From Salibacterium lacus (GTDB taxonomy: Bacteria; Bacillota; Bacilli; Bacillales; Marinococcaceae), in the NCBI RefSeq assembly GCF_042684865.1, contig NZ_JBHUML010000002.1, positions 744,001 to 808,000 of the forward strand: 64,000 bases of DNA, in the 5' to 3' direction. Below are positions 53,375-62,017 of the stretch, piece after piece; the first letter of the stretch is position 1, and the number at the start of each line of letters is the position of its first letter. Position numbers and translations under genes: made by a program. A model generated the notes under the pieces. The model was not told the origin of the DNA, did no database searches, and saw nothing but the letters and a program-made list of their open reading frames with translations.

Positions 53375-54586
53375 TTATTTCAGTTTTTTGATACGGTCGG
53401 CCTGACTGACGATATCCGTCACGCGCACCCCGAAGTTTTCGTCAATCACAACGACTTCCCCTTTGGCAACCAGCTTCTGGTTCACGAGAATATCCACCGG
53501 TTCGCCTGCAAGCTTGTCGAGTTCAATAATCGACCCTTGCGAGAACTCCAGAATGTCTTTGATGGTACGCTGGGTCCGCCCGAGTTCCACCGTTACCTCA
53601 AGTGGAATATCCATCAGCATGTCGAGATTTTTCGATTCATTCTCACTCAGCGAGGGGGTATCAAATGATGAAAACTGGGCTGCCTGTACGTTGCCGGAAG
53701 GTCCGCCGACAAAACGTTCCTGATTTCCAGTGGAAGTCTGCCGTTCAGAGCCGGCCGGCTTCTGCTGCTCTGCCGCTGTGCTGTGCTGCTGCGGAGGAGC
53801 TTCCGGCTGTGGCGGCGCTTGGGTGGCTGCTTCCGGTTCCGGCGCCTTGTCGTCTTCGGGCTCGGACTGATTCATTAAATTATCCACCATGTCTTTTGCA
53901 AACGGAACAGATACAAGCTGCATAATAGTGGAATCTATCAAGTCTCCGATAATCAACCGGAATGATATTTTCGTAAGGGTATCAGCATCCGGGACATTGC
54001 TGGATCCTTCTTCATTTTTGAGATCCATCATATCGATTCCCGGTGGTGTAATATCAACCCGCTTATTGAAGACCGTGGACATGGAGGTCGACGCCGACCC
54101 CATCATCTGATTCATCGCTTCCTGCACGGCACTTATGTGCATCTCTTCCATTTCTTCAGCCGGATTGGTACCATCCCCGCCAAGCATCAAATCAGCAATG
54201 ATGGAAGCGTCTCTTGTTTTGATGACGAGCAGGTTGGTGCCTTCAAACCCTTCTGTATACCGCACGTGAACGGCAACGTTCGGCCGTGGGAACTGTTCGT
54301 CCAGTTTTTCCCGCTGCACGACGGACACAACCGGTGTCGTGATTTCCACTTTTTGATTCAAAAGCTGGGACAGAGCGGTCGCTGAACTTCCAAAGGAAAT
54401 GTTCCCGATTTCACCTAATGCATCCTGTTCCACCGAAGACAGATAATCCTCAACATTCAATTCTCCGGGCTCGCCCGCCGTTGACTCTGCATCTTCCTGA
54501 CTCTGCTCTTTATTGTCGGAGTCGCCGCCTTCCACGCTTTTGAGCAGTTCATTAATTTCTTCCTGAGAGAGCATATCATCATTCAT
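53375..54586 (-). CDS. fliY: Flagellar switch phosphatase FliY (FliN fusion)
   Basis: A 403-residue switch protein. An N-terminal CheC-like part carries two phosphatase centres (GEIGNISFGSSATALSQLL and QEAMNQMMGSASTSMSTVF), a Pro/Gln/Ala-rich linker spans about residues 245-310, and the C-terminus is a FliN domain (IPLEVTVELGRTQRTIKDIL). ATG overlaps the fliM stop by eight bases. The linker is longer than in the 378-residue B. subtilis protein. Confidence 0.96.
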   Translation of the reverse strand: MNDDMLSQEEINELLKSVEGGDSDNKEQSQEDAESTAGEPGELNVEDYLSSVEQDALGEIGNISFGSSATALSQLLNQKVEITTPVVSVVQREKLDEQFPRPNVAVHVRYTEGFEGTNLLVIKTRDASIIADLMLGGDGTNPAEEMEEMHISAVQEAMNQMMGSASTSMSTVFNKRVDITPPGIDMMDLKNEEGSSNVPDADTLTKISFRLIIGDLIDSTIMQLVSVPFAKDMVDNLMNQSEPEDDKAPEPEAATQAPPQPEAPPQQHSTAAEQQKPAGSERQTSTGNQERFVGGPSGNVQAAQFSSFDTPSLSENESKNLDMLMDIPLEVTVELGRTQRTIKDILEFSQGSIIELDKLAGEPVDILVNQKLVAKGEVVVIDENFGVRVTDIVSQADRIKKLK

Positions 54587-55571
54587 ACTCGTTCCCCTCC
54601 TCTATTTCCTCTGTAATCTGAACGGCGATGTTTTTCTTCCACTGCCCCGGCTGTGCATAATACTTCGCTTCCCCGCCGGCGTTCAAAAGAAGCGGATCGT
54701 TGATATTTTGATCCAGTTCCAGTACATCTCCTTCGTTCAGACCAAGAAACTCTTCAATCGAGATTTCCGACGTGCCAAGAACGGCCTGCAGCGTGAGCGG
54801 GGCGGCTTTCACGGTCTGCTGCAGTTCTTCCAGTTCATGAGGGTCCCGTTCTTTCTTTTTCGTCTGCATCCAGTAATGAACCGACAAATGCGGAAGAATC
54901 TCCTCCAGAACAACGTGGGGAAGACAGATATTAATCATGCCTGTCGTTTCCCCTACCGTAGTCGAAAGCGATATAACAACCACTGTTTCATTGGGCGATA
55001 CCATCTGCAGAAACTGGGGATTGACTTCAATATCCTCCATCTGCGGATCCATTTCAACCACGGATTCCCAAGCGGTCTGAAACGTTTCAAGCATCGTCTG
55101 AAAAACCTGTGTCATAAGTTTCGTTTCAATTTCTGTCAGGGTTTCCACTTTATTAATGCTTGTCCCTTTTCCACCGAGAAGCCGGTCGAGCACCGCATAG
55201 CCGACATTTGGATTAACTTCCATCAGAAGACGGCCGTCAAGCGGATACGCATCAAACACATTTAACAGTGTCATTTTCGGAATCGACCGGATAAATTCAT
55301 CATAAGGCAGCTGATCCACTGATGCGACAGATATTTGTACAAACGTCCGCAGCTGGGCGGATAAAGACGTCGTAAGAAGCCTTGAGAAATTTTCGTGAAT
55401 CCGGGAAAGGCTTCGGATCTGGTCTTTGGAGAATCTAAGCGCCCGCTTGAAATCGTACGTTTGTATTTTCTTTTCATCTTCTTCTTTTTTTAGTTCGTCC
55501 GCGTCCATTTCCCCGGTAGAAAGTGCGGATAACAGTGAGTCTATTTCACCCTGTGAAAGAACGTCCGCCAA
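54579..55571 (-). CDS. fliM: Flagellar motor switch protein FliM
   Basis: A 330-residue C-ring protein. The N-terminal CheY-P binding segment is VLSQGEIDSLLSAL; the middle domain has YDFKRALRFSKDQIRSLSRIH, and the C-terminal domain is FliN-like. Start is TTG at 55569-55571, nine bases after AAGGAGG. Confidence 0.97.
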   Translation of the reverse strand: MADVLSQGEIDSLLSALSTGEMDADELKKEEDEKKIQTYDFKRALRFSKDQIRSLSRIHENFSRLLTTSLSAQLRTFVQISVASVDQLPYDEFIRSIPKMTLLNVFDAYPLDGRLLMEVNPNVGYAVLDRLLGGKGTSINKVETLTEIETKLMTQVFQTMLETFQTAWESVVEMDPQMEDIEVNPQFLQMVSPNETVVVISLSTTVGETTGMINICLPHVVLEEILPHLSVHYWMQTKKKERDPHELEELQQTVKAAPLTLQAVLGTSEISIEEFLGLNEGDVLELDQNINDPLLLNAGGEAKYYAQPGQWKKNIAVQITEEIEEGNEYE

Positions 55572-55605
55572 ACGTTTCCACCTCCTTTTTCGACATAAGC
55601 TGCCA

Positions 55606-56037
55606 TTACTGAATCATCCGTTGTGTGGTGTAGACCCGCACCACTTTTCCGTCTTCCATGATGCCGTTGATATCAGAGCGCAGGGTGTCCTCAAGTTCCT
55701 TGAGCCCTTCTTTGCTCTGCAGTTCTTCGGGATCTCGGTCTGCCAGCTCATGAATGATAATATTTTTGACCTGGAAATCACGTTTCTGCAGTTCCTCCGC
55801 TCCCGATTTTGTCTCAACATGAACGCGGAATCGTCCCCGGAAGATGTCACCGTTTTTCAGGTTGGTCGTCATTTCCTCGGTTTCCCACGAGTTATCGATA
55901 ATTTCATCGATGGTCGGTTCCGCTCCGGCTTCGGTGGAGGAAGAAAAATAGTTGAACAGCACGAACGCCACAACACCAACCAGGGTCAATGAGATGATAA
56001 TAATCAGCATAATGTTCACTAAACGGTTCTGAAACAC
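55606..56037 (-). CDS. fliL: Flagellar basal body-associated protein FliL
   Basis: A 143-residue single-pass membrane protein (helix about 8-30) with a periplasm-side stomatin-like domain that surrounds the stator. Family segments are the start FQNRLVNIMLIIIISLTLVG and RVYTTQRMIQ at the end. Start is GTG at 56035-56037, next to the swrD stop, behind AGAGGGGG. Confidence 0.93.
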   Translation of the reverse strand: MFQNRLVNIMLIIIISLTLVGVVAFVLFNYFSSSTEAGAEPTIDEIIDNSWETEEMTTNLKNGDIFRGRFRVHVETKSGAEELQKRDFQVKNIIIHELADRDPEELQSKEGLKELEDTLRSDINGIMEDGKVVRVYTTQRMIQ

Positions 56038-56038
56038 G

Positions 56039-56251
56039 TTACTCGTCCCCCTCTTTGGATGACAGGCCGATTAAGCCGATCCTCCGGTAAAACGCTGTGA
56101 TTAATTGCTGCACGCTTTCCATACTCTCCTGGACAACGATCTTTTTGCCGTTGCTGAGTGTGATGGTCGTGTCCGGAAAAGCTTCCACCTGTTCAATCAT
56201 CGCTGCATTCAATAGAAAGGTTTGTCCTTTTAATCTTGTTAATGTAATCAT
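56039..56251 (-). CDS. swrD: SwrD / FlbD-family flagellar protein
   Basis: A 70-residue FlbD-family protein: ITLTRLKGQTFLLNAAMIEQVE, PDTTITLSNGKKIVVQES. The B. subtilis orthologue SwrD (YlzI) raises motor torque for swarming. The ATG at 56249-56251 has no ribosome site at normal distance; AAAAAGGAGG lies about 40 bases upstream, separated by a hairpin (56263-56286). Confidence 0.92.
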   Translation of the reverse strand: MITLTRLKGQTFLLNAAMIEQVEAFPDTTITLSNGKKIVVQESMESVQQLITAFYRRIGLIGLSSKEGDE

Positions 56252-56262
56252 ATGTATTGGAT

Positions 56263-56297
56263 GAGCCGGGCGGCAGGACCCGGCTCACGCCTCCTTT
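56263..56297 (-). promoter_or_regulatory. Hairpin between ribosome site and swrD start
   Basis: On the minus strand AAAAAGGAGG (about 56290-56297) is followed by the perfect arms GAGCCGGG and CCCGGCTC (56279-56286 and 56263-56270) with an eight-base loop, then 11 bases to the swrD ATG. Folding would bring the ribosome site closer to the start codon. There is no T-tract after it. Confidence 0.6.
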
Positions 56298-56314
56298 TTA
56301 AATGTTGAACCGAT

Positions 56315-57211
56315 TTAACGTTTCAGGTTCATGAGCTCCTGCAGCACTTCATCGGCGGTTGTAATACCACGGGTGTTCGCCTGGAACCCGCGCTGGGCCG
56401 TGATCATGTTCGTAAACTCCTCGGACAGGTCTACGTTGGACATCTCAAGCGTTCCCGGTACCAGTTCTCCGGCGCCGTCGCCCGGATTATTGTACTGGGC
56501 TTCTCCGGAGTTATCGGTCGGCTGGAAGAGGTTGCTTCCTGCCTTGGACAGACCACCCGGATTCGCGAACCTTGCCATCTCAACCTGTCCGGCCACCTGC
56601 TGGTCACCGTCCGCATTTACATAACTAACACTGCCATCGGCGCCGATGCTGAAACTCTGCGCATCTGTCGGAATTTGTATTCTACCTACATCACCATCTT
56701 CAAGATCTTCCAAGGAGGGCTCACCCTCATTGTTTGTTGTATTACCTAGTAAATATTGACCGTCTTGATTAACGATATGGCCCGATTGGTCCATATAAAA
56801 ATTGCCGGCTCTTGTATAACTTGTATTTAAATCGTCATACCCATTGGTTGCCACATTGTCATCGCCACCATTTGGCCATTGATCATTATTTTGTTCACCG
56901 ACTGCAAAGAAGCCGTCGCCGGAGATACCGAGGTCAAGGCTGCGGCCGGTGTTCTGCAGGCTTCCCTGGGTCTGTACTGTATCGATGCTGCCCATCTGCG
57001 TACCAAGTCCGACCTGCATCGGGTTCACACCACCGGAAGTGTCATTTGGAGCAGTTGCGCCCTGAATCTGCTGACTGATCATATCTTTGAACGTGGCTCT
57101 TCCTTTTTTGTAGCCGTACGTGTTGACGTTGGCGATGTTGTTACTCGTGACGTCCAGCTGCTGCTGGTGGTTTTTCATTCCGGAAATGCTTGAATACATT
57201 GAAGCTAACAT
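56315..57211 (-). CDS. flgE: Flagellar hook protein FlgE
   Basis: A 298-residue hook/rod-type protein. It has the N-terminal MLASMYSSISGMKNHQQQLDVTSN-like start (split here: SSISGMKNHQQQLDV, SNNIANVNTYGYKKGRATF) and the C-terminal heptad-rich coil (SEEFTNMITAQRGFQANTRGI). Position after flgD identifies it as FlgE. A Gly/Asn/Asp-rich insertion at about residues 105-130 makes it longer than the 264-residue B. subtilis hook. GGAGG precedes ATG at 57209-57211. Confidence 0.95.
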   Translation of the reverse strand: MLASMYSSISGMKNHQQQLDVTSNNIANVNTYGYKKGRATFKDMISQQIQGATAPNDTSGGVNPMQVGLGTQMGSIDTVQTQGSLQNTGRSLDLGISGDGFFAVGEQNNDQWPNGGDDNVATNGYDDLNTSYTRAGNFYMDQSGHIVNQDGQYLLGNTTNNEGEPSLEDLEDGDVGRIQIPTDAQSFSIGADGSVSYVNADGDQQVAGQVEMARFANPGGLSKAGSNLFQPTDNSGEAQYNNPGDGAGELVPGTLEMSNVDLSEEFTNMITAQRGFQANTRGITTADEVLQELMNLKR

Positions 57212-57293
57212 ATGGTTTCATCCTCCATTTTAGTAGTTCGGACAGCTTCAATCGGTCCGCCGTCCTCCGGCTTCCTTTTCAGGTCCGGCCGGT

Positions 57294-57689
57294 TTAGTCT
57301 CTTACGTTAATCGTACCGTCAATATTGGTAAAGATATGGTCGGCCGCCTCATCACGCTGCATCGCTGTTATAACGGTGTGGTTCTTTGCACTGACAACGA
57401 GAGCGCTGTCGTCTGTAAATACGACCGCATCCTTGACCCCTTTCGTGCGTGCTTCTTCCAGTTTGTCACTGATCTTCTGCCACTGTTCTTCGGTTACGAT
57501 GACATCCCGGTCATGCAGACGCTTTTGTGCATGCCTGCTCACTTTCAGTTCTGCCGTTTTCTCCAGCTGCCCGTTCAGCAGTTCCTGAAACGATGGCCCG
57601 GATGGAGATGGTTCTGCTTTTTGTTTCGGCGGTGATGTTGCGGGATGCGGCAGCTGATGCAGTCCACCGGGTTGAATCCCTGAACTCAT
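57294..57689 (-). CDS. TIGR02530-type flagellar operon protein
   Basis: A 131-residue protein matching the small family seen between flgD and flgE in Bacillales: a Pro/Gln/Ser-rich N-terminus, then SFQELLNGQ, VSRHAQKRLHDRDV and DDSALVVSAKNHTVITAM. No signal or membrane segment. GGAGG precedes ATG at 57687-57689. Function is not established; its place suggests hook assembly. Confidence 0.9.
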   Translation of the reverse strand: MSSGIQPGGLHQLPHPATSPPKQKAEPSPSGPSFQELLNGQLEKTAELKVSRHAQKRLHDRDVIVTEEQWQKISDKLEEARTKGVKDAVVFTDDSALVVSAKNHTVITAMQRDEAADHIFTNIDGTINVRD

Positions 57690-57722
57690 TTTGTCTGCCT
57701 CCTGCCTGTCACAGCTGCGGCG

Positions 57723-58229
57723 TTAACTGCCGGCGCTGTCCTGTCCGTTATTTCCGGTCTCTTCCGACTCATCCGACGCGGCATCGACCTGAATCATCTG
57801 TTCACTGTCCACCCACTGGTCGTTGTCCATCAAAAGGCGGATTGTTCCGCTTCCGTCCTGTTTCACGGAAGTGACCTCGTTGACTCGCTCCTCGGTCTGC
57901 TCAACGCCGTTTTCATCCTTTACCGTCTGCTGCCATGTCACCGTTTTGCCAATGAGCTGGCTGTGCTGGACGAGCGATCCTTTCTGCTGGGCACCAGCCA
58001 TGTCTGTGATAGCCGATGTCATGTTCGTCATCTGCTCAAGAGATGAAAACTGTGCCATCTGGCTGATAAACTCTTTGTCCTTCATCGGATCCGCCGGACT
58101 CTGGTTCTGGAGCTGCGTCATCAGAATTTCGAGAAAATCGTTTTTTCCGAGACTGCCGTTTTTCTTATCTGTGCGGAGGGATTCGGTCTGGGTCGGCATT
58201 GCATATTGGTCCTGAATCGTATTTGCCAT
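57723..58229 (-). CDS. flgD: Flagellar hook-capping protein FlgD
   Basis: A 168-residue scaffold for hook polymerisation with the signature KNDFLEILMTQLQNQSPADP and SQMAQFSSLEQMTNM. It is short, lacking the Ig-like extension of Gram-negative FlgD, as usual for Bacillus. I chose ATG at 58227-58229 behind AGGTGA, just past the fliK stop. The C-terminus is acidic. Confidence 0.94.
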   Translation of the reverse strand: MANTIQDQYAMPTQTESLRTDKKNGSLGKNDFLEILMTQLQNQSPADPMKDKEFISQMAQFSSLEQMTNMTSAITDMAGAQQKGSLVQHSQLIGKTVTWQQTVKDENGVEQTEERVNEVTSVKQDGSGTIRLLMDNDQWVDSEQMIQVDAASDESEETGNNGQDSAGS

Positions 58230-58238
58230 GTTTTTCAC

Positions 58239-59651
58239 CTACACTTGTTCATTAAAAGTTAGTGCATCGAGCACGTCCGCGAACGTTTCTTCCGTTTCTT
58301 CGTCCACGTCTGTTTCATTGCCGTCATGGCTGTTCAGATCGTCGGCATCTTCCTGTCCCTCATCGTCCTGCTGCAGGGTGGAAGGCTGCTGCTGGGAAAT
58401 GTCAATCCGCTCGACCTGTATGTTCTGCTGCTGGAAAGCGGCACGGAGCTGATGAATCTGACTTTCCACCATTTCTCTGGCGTTACTTGAAGTTGTCATG
58501 AGCTTGGCGGTCAACTGCCCGTTCTGCTGCATAATCTTCACGTCGAGCCGTCCGAGATTTTCCGGTACCAATTTCACCGTGAGCTGCTGCGTGCCGTTTT
58601 TAAACGACTGCAGGCTGCTTTTGCCGATCAGGTTCTGGAACTGTTTCACAAACTCCTGGGCACGGGCGTGCTCTGTTTTTCCCTCTCCAAGATAAACAAC
58701 GGCCTGCTGTGCTTTTGCCATGACGCCGGTCCCGTCCTGGGAACTCATGGAGGAAGGCTGCGCGTTCGCTGTGTTCGACTCCGTACCGCCTCCTGTCATG
58801 CTTCGGTTCAGAAGCTGCTGTAGATATTGCTGCTTGGAGTCCTGACCGGATGAAGAAGTGTTTTTCAGGGCCTGGAAAAAACCGTCCATCGTTTTCTGCT
58901 GACCGCCGGTGGATTCCACCCACTGCGTAACCTGTTTCAAAGCTTGATCCGGGGTCATGCTCTGCTGAGCGTTGGATTTTCCTGTGAACGATCCGGCAAG
59001 CGAAGCAAGAGCTGCCTGAAAACCACTGTTCCTGGTGCCGGTTCCTGCGTTCTGAGCCGATGAGTCCGTCCCTTGTGCCTGAAGGTTTCCCCCCTGCCCG
59101 GCTGCCTGCTGTAAAAGGGCAAGCATCCCCGTGAAAGAAGCAGCAAGTTTCTGCTCATTGTTATCCAAGTTGTTCATCCCGGGTTCCGAACCCGCTTGTT
59201 TATCTGCAAACAAGTTCTGCACGGCTTCAGGCAGAGCCTCCTTGCCTTTGTCAGACGAAGTGAGCGCCTGTTCCAGCCACTGCATCATTTCCTCTCCGTC
59301 AAGTTCCGGCAGGGCCTGCGCCAGTTCCTGCATGCCTTTTGGCAGTTTGTCGAGCAGCTTTTCCATACTGCCGGACCATTCAAAGCTTCCGTTCTCAAAC
59401 AAAGCCTTCAGCTCGTCTGAAAACTGCTCGAACAGTTTATCCCCGTTTTTGAAAAAGCCGGACAACAGCTCTTCGAGTGAGCCGCCGGATTCCGCACCGG
59501 AAGCTGCTCCTTCTGATTCTACAGCGTTTAACGCCTTCCCGAGCATCTGCATAAATCCTTTTTCGCCTCCTGCGTCCGGACCGTTTTTCCCGGCTCGCTG
59601 CGTGTTCAGTTCCGCATTCGGCATCGACTGCATAAGCATCTGCATCTGCAT
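58239..59651 (-). CDS. fliK: Flagellar hook-length control protein FliK
   Basis: A 470-residue secreted ruler with a Gln/Gly/Ser-rich N-terminal two thirds and a compact C-terminal FliK domain (LTVKLVPENLGRLDVKIMQQNGQLTAKLM-type segment at about 360-395) that signals FlhB. I chose ATG at 59649-59651; a GTG at 59660 falls too close to AAAGGGG. The last 40 residues are highly acidic. Confidence 0.93.
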   Translation of the reverse strand: MQMQMLMQSMPNAELNTQRAGKNGPDAGGEKGFMQMLGKALNAVESEGAASGAESGGSLEELLSGFFKNGDKLFEQFSDELKALFENGSFEWSGSMEKLLDKLPKGMQELAQALPELDGEEMMQWLEQALTSSDKGKEALPEAVQNLFADKQAGSEPGMNNLDNNEQKLAASFTGMLALLQQAAGQGGNLQAQGTDSSAQNAGTGTRNSGFQAALASLAGSFTGKSNAQQSMTPDQALKQVTQWVESTGGQQKTMDGFFQALKNTSSSGQDSKQQYLQQLLNRSMTGGGTESNTANAQPSSMSSQDGTGVMAKAQQAVVYLGEGKTEHARAQEFVKQFQNLIGKSSLQSFKNGTQQLTVKLVPENLGRLDVKIMQQNGQLTAKLMTTSSNAREMVESQIHQLRAAFQQQNIQVERIDISQQQPSTLQQDDEGQEDADDLNSHDGNETDVDEETEETFADVLDALTFNEQV

Positions 59652-59680
59652 CTGTTTCACCCCCTTTCAGTAATTATTTT

Positions 59681-60247
59681 TTATTCACTTAACGAGTTTA
59701 TAATAACGGAGGCGCGCTGCGGCTCCATTTCCGCCAGAATGTCAGCTCTCATTTCCGTTCCCGTTTCCGAGAGGTGACGAACGACTTCCTGGTCGCTCAT
59801 CTCTGCTAAAATAGAGGCTGCCGCCGATGCTCCCATGCTTTCGTATACTTGAGCGGTTTCCTGGAGGCCGGAATTATCCTGTTCCTGCTCGGAGTTCTCG
59901 GTTTGCTGCTCCACCTGCATGGCTTCCATCTCCTGCTCGAGTTCCTGAATTTCTGTGTTTTTTGCTTCGAGCTGCTGCTCCAGCGAAGCTATTTCTTCTT
60001 CTTTGGCTGCCAGTTCTTCCGGGTCTGCCTGCGGGGCGGATTCTCCAGCTGTCGTTTCCGTCTCCTCGGCTTCCATGGAAATACCCGGAACTTCGTTTAT
60101 CATACTGCGCCCCATGTCAGCCACGTTCACACCGAGAAAAGACAGAAGGACGACGCCGATAATGAGCGCAAACACGACGGGAATAAAAATGATAAGGAAA
60201 AACCATTGCCCTTTTTTTGTTCTTTTTTCAGTTTTTTGTTTGGCCAT
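59681..60247 (-). CDS. ylxF: MotE-like protein (YlxF)
   Basis: A 188-residue protein with a basic start, one membrane helix (about 17-40), a coiled coil (about 75-120, Glu/Gln-rich) and a C-terminal MgtE-N/MotE-like domain (VYESMGASAAASILAEMSD, MRADILAEMEPQRASVI). MotE acts in stator export or stability in other bacteria; B. subtilis calls the gene at this site ylxF. I chose ATG at 60245-60247, five bases past AGGTGA. Confidence 0.85.
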   Translation of the reverse strand: MAKQKTEKRTKKGQWFFLIIFIPVVFALIIGVVLLSFLGVNVADMGRSMINEVPGISMEAEETETTAGESAPQADPEELAAKEEEIASLEQQLEAKNTEIQELEQEMEAMQVEQQTENSEQEQDNSGLQETAQVYESMGASAAASILAEMSDQEVVRHLSETGTEMRADILAEMEPQRASVIINSLSE

Positions 60248-60262
60248 CGGATTCACCTAATT

Positions 60263-60700
60263 TCATCGAAACGCAAACTTCCGGGTTGATATTTCATCCA
60301 TCATTTTTTCTTCCTGGCGCTTCTCTTCCAGATGGAATTCTTCTTTTTCCCATTCTTTCATCCGGGAGTACTTTTTCCATTCTATCGAAGCTTCCTGCAT
60401 CTCTGCTTCTTTCTTATGCATGGTGTCTCTGGCTTTATCGGTCTGTTTCTGAGTATCGGCGATCCGCTGCTGCAGCTGAAATACTGCTTTTTCACTCTGC
60501 TGCAGCTGATGGACGTAAATGCCGCCGCTCATTTGTTCTTTATAAAGCGACTCGAGCTGCTCTTTTTGCTTAAGCAGTTCATACAAAGCCGATGCCATCC
60601 GTTCAAACTGCTGAACCGATTGTTCGTACTCCTGCGACTTCTGTTCTTTCTGGCGCTTTCGCAGCTCAAGTATTTTCTGAAAAGAATAGGTAAACGACAT
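60263..60700 (-). CDS. fliJ: Flagellar export chaperone FliJ
   Basis: A 145-residue all-helical, coiled-coil protein that links the FliI ring to FlhA. It begins SFTYSFQKILELRKRQKEQK and is rich in Gln, Glu and Lys throughout. AAAGGAG precedes ATG at 60698-60700, three bases after fliI. Confidence 0.93.
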   Translation of the reverse strand: MSFTYSFQKILELRKRQKEQKSQEYEQSVQQFERMASALYELLKQKEQLESLYKEQMSGGIYVHQLQQSEKAVFQLQQRIADTQKQTDKARDTMHKKEAEMQEASIEWKKYSRMKEWEKEEFHLEEKRQEEKMMDEISTRKFAFR

Positions 60701-60703
60701 TCA

Positions 60704-62017
60704 TCATTCTCCTTTACCAAACTGGGCGGTCAACTCGTTTTTCGTATCTGCCAGCGGCTGCATTTCTGTTGTATCCTGCTGAAGAAATTGATTAATCTTT
60801 GGCTGCATATTGACTGCCTGGTCGATTTCTTTGGAGGAGCCTTTTTTATAAGCGCCGATATTAATCAGATCTTCGGATTCGGTATAAGTGGACAGATAGT
60901 GTCTCAGATTCTCCGCTGCTTCCCGGTGATCTTTGTCAACGAGGTCTTCCATTACCCTGCTGATGCTGCGAAGGACATTGATCGCGGGGTAATGGCCTTT
61001 ATCGGCAAGCTTACGGTCGAGAACAAAATGACCGTCCAGAATACCCCGGACTGCATCAGCAATCGGTTCATTCAAGTCATCTCCGTCTACCAGAACGGTG
61101 TAAAACGCAGTAATGGTGCCATTTTCACTCGTTCCGGAACGCTCCAGCAGTTTAGGAAGCATGGCAAAAACTGATGGGGTGTAGCCTTTTGTCGTGGGGG
61201 GTTCACCGATCGCCAGCCCGATTTCACGCTGCGCCATGGCAAACCTCGTTACAGAATCCATCATCAGATTCACATTCTTCCCCTGATCCCGGAAATACTC
61301 CGCCACCGCTGTTGCGGTCATGGCTCCCTTAATTCTCATTAAGGCCGGCTGATCAGATGTCGCTACAACCACGACGGATTTTTTCATCCCTTCTTCACCG
61401 AGATCCCGTTCGATAAAATCTTTCACTTCCCGTCCGCGCTCCCCGATCAAGGCAATCACATTCACATCCGCCTCCGAGTGCCTGGTGAGCATGGACAGGA
61501 TGGTACTCTTTCCGACACCGCTTCCTGCAAAAATACCAATGCGCTGGCCTTTGCCCATTGTGAGAAGACCGTCTACTGCTTTAATACCAAGAGACAACGG
61601 TTCGTTAATCCGCGGGCGGAGAAGAGGATTGGGCGGTTCCGCTTCCGTCGGTACCGGAACAAGACCGTCCGGAAGCTTTGAGCCATCAAGCGGCTGTCCT
61701 GTCCCGTCAATGACTTTGCCAATCAGTCCGGTGCCGCTTTTGACCTGCAGCGGTTTGCCGGCTCCTTCGACAAGACTGCCCGGACTGATATCCACGGTGT
61801 GACGAAGCGGCATCAGCTGAACGTACTTGTCCTTGAATCCAACCACCTCAGCAAGAACCGGTTTGCTTCCGCCTTCAGGATAAATGAAGCACAGTTCCCC
61901 AACCGACGTCCGGGGGCCTTTGGATTCGATGGTCAGGCCAACCACCCTTGTTACCTTTCCGTATTGTTTATACGGATTCAGGGTATGAATTTCGTTGACC
62001 AGATCAGCTGCTTTCAT
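60704..62017 (-). CDS. fliI: Flagellum-specific ATPase FliI
   Basis: A 437-residue export ATPase related to F1-beta. Walker A is GIFAGSGVGKSTILSM; ALIGERGREVKDFIER, TTKGYTPSVFAMLPKLLERSG-type (split: GYTPSVFAMLPKLLERSG) and FYTVLVDGDDLNEP are conserved. ATG at 62015-62017 overlaps the fliH end by 14 bases. Confidence 0.98.
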   Translation of the reverse strand: MKAADLVNEIHTLNPYKQYGKVTRVVGLTIESKGPRTSVGELCFIYPEGGSKPVLAEVVGFKDKYVQLMPLRHTVDISPGSLVEGAGKPLQVKSGTGLIGKVIDGTGQPLDGSKLPDGLVPVPTEAEPPNPLLRPRINEPLSLGIKAVDGLLTMGKGQRIGIFAGSGVGKSTILSMLTRHSEADVNVIALIGERGREVKDFIERDLGEEGMKKSVVVVATSDQPALMRIKGAMTATAVAEYFRDQGKNVNLMMDSVTRFAMAQREIGLAIGEPPTTKGYTPSVFAMLPKLLERSGTSENGTITAFYTVLVDGDDLNEPIADAVRGILDGHFVLDRKLADKGHYPAINVLRSISRVMEDLVDKDHREAAENLRHYLSTYTESEDLINIGAYKKGSSKEIDQAVNMQPKINQFLQQDTTEMQPLADTKNELTAQFGKGE

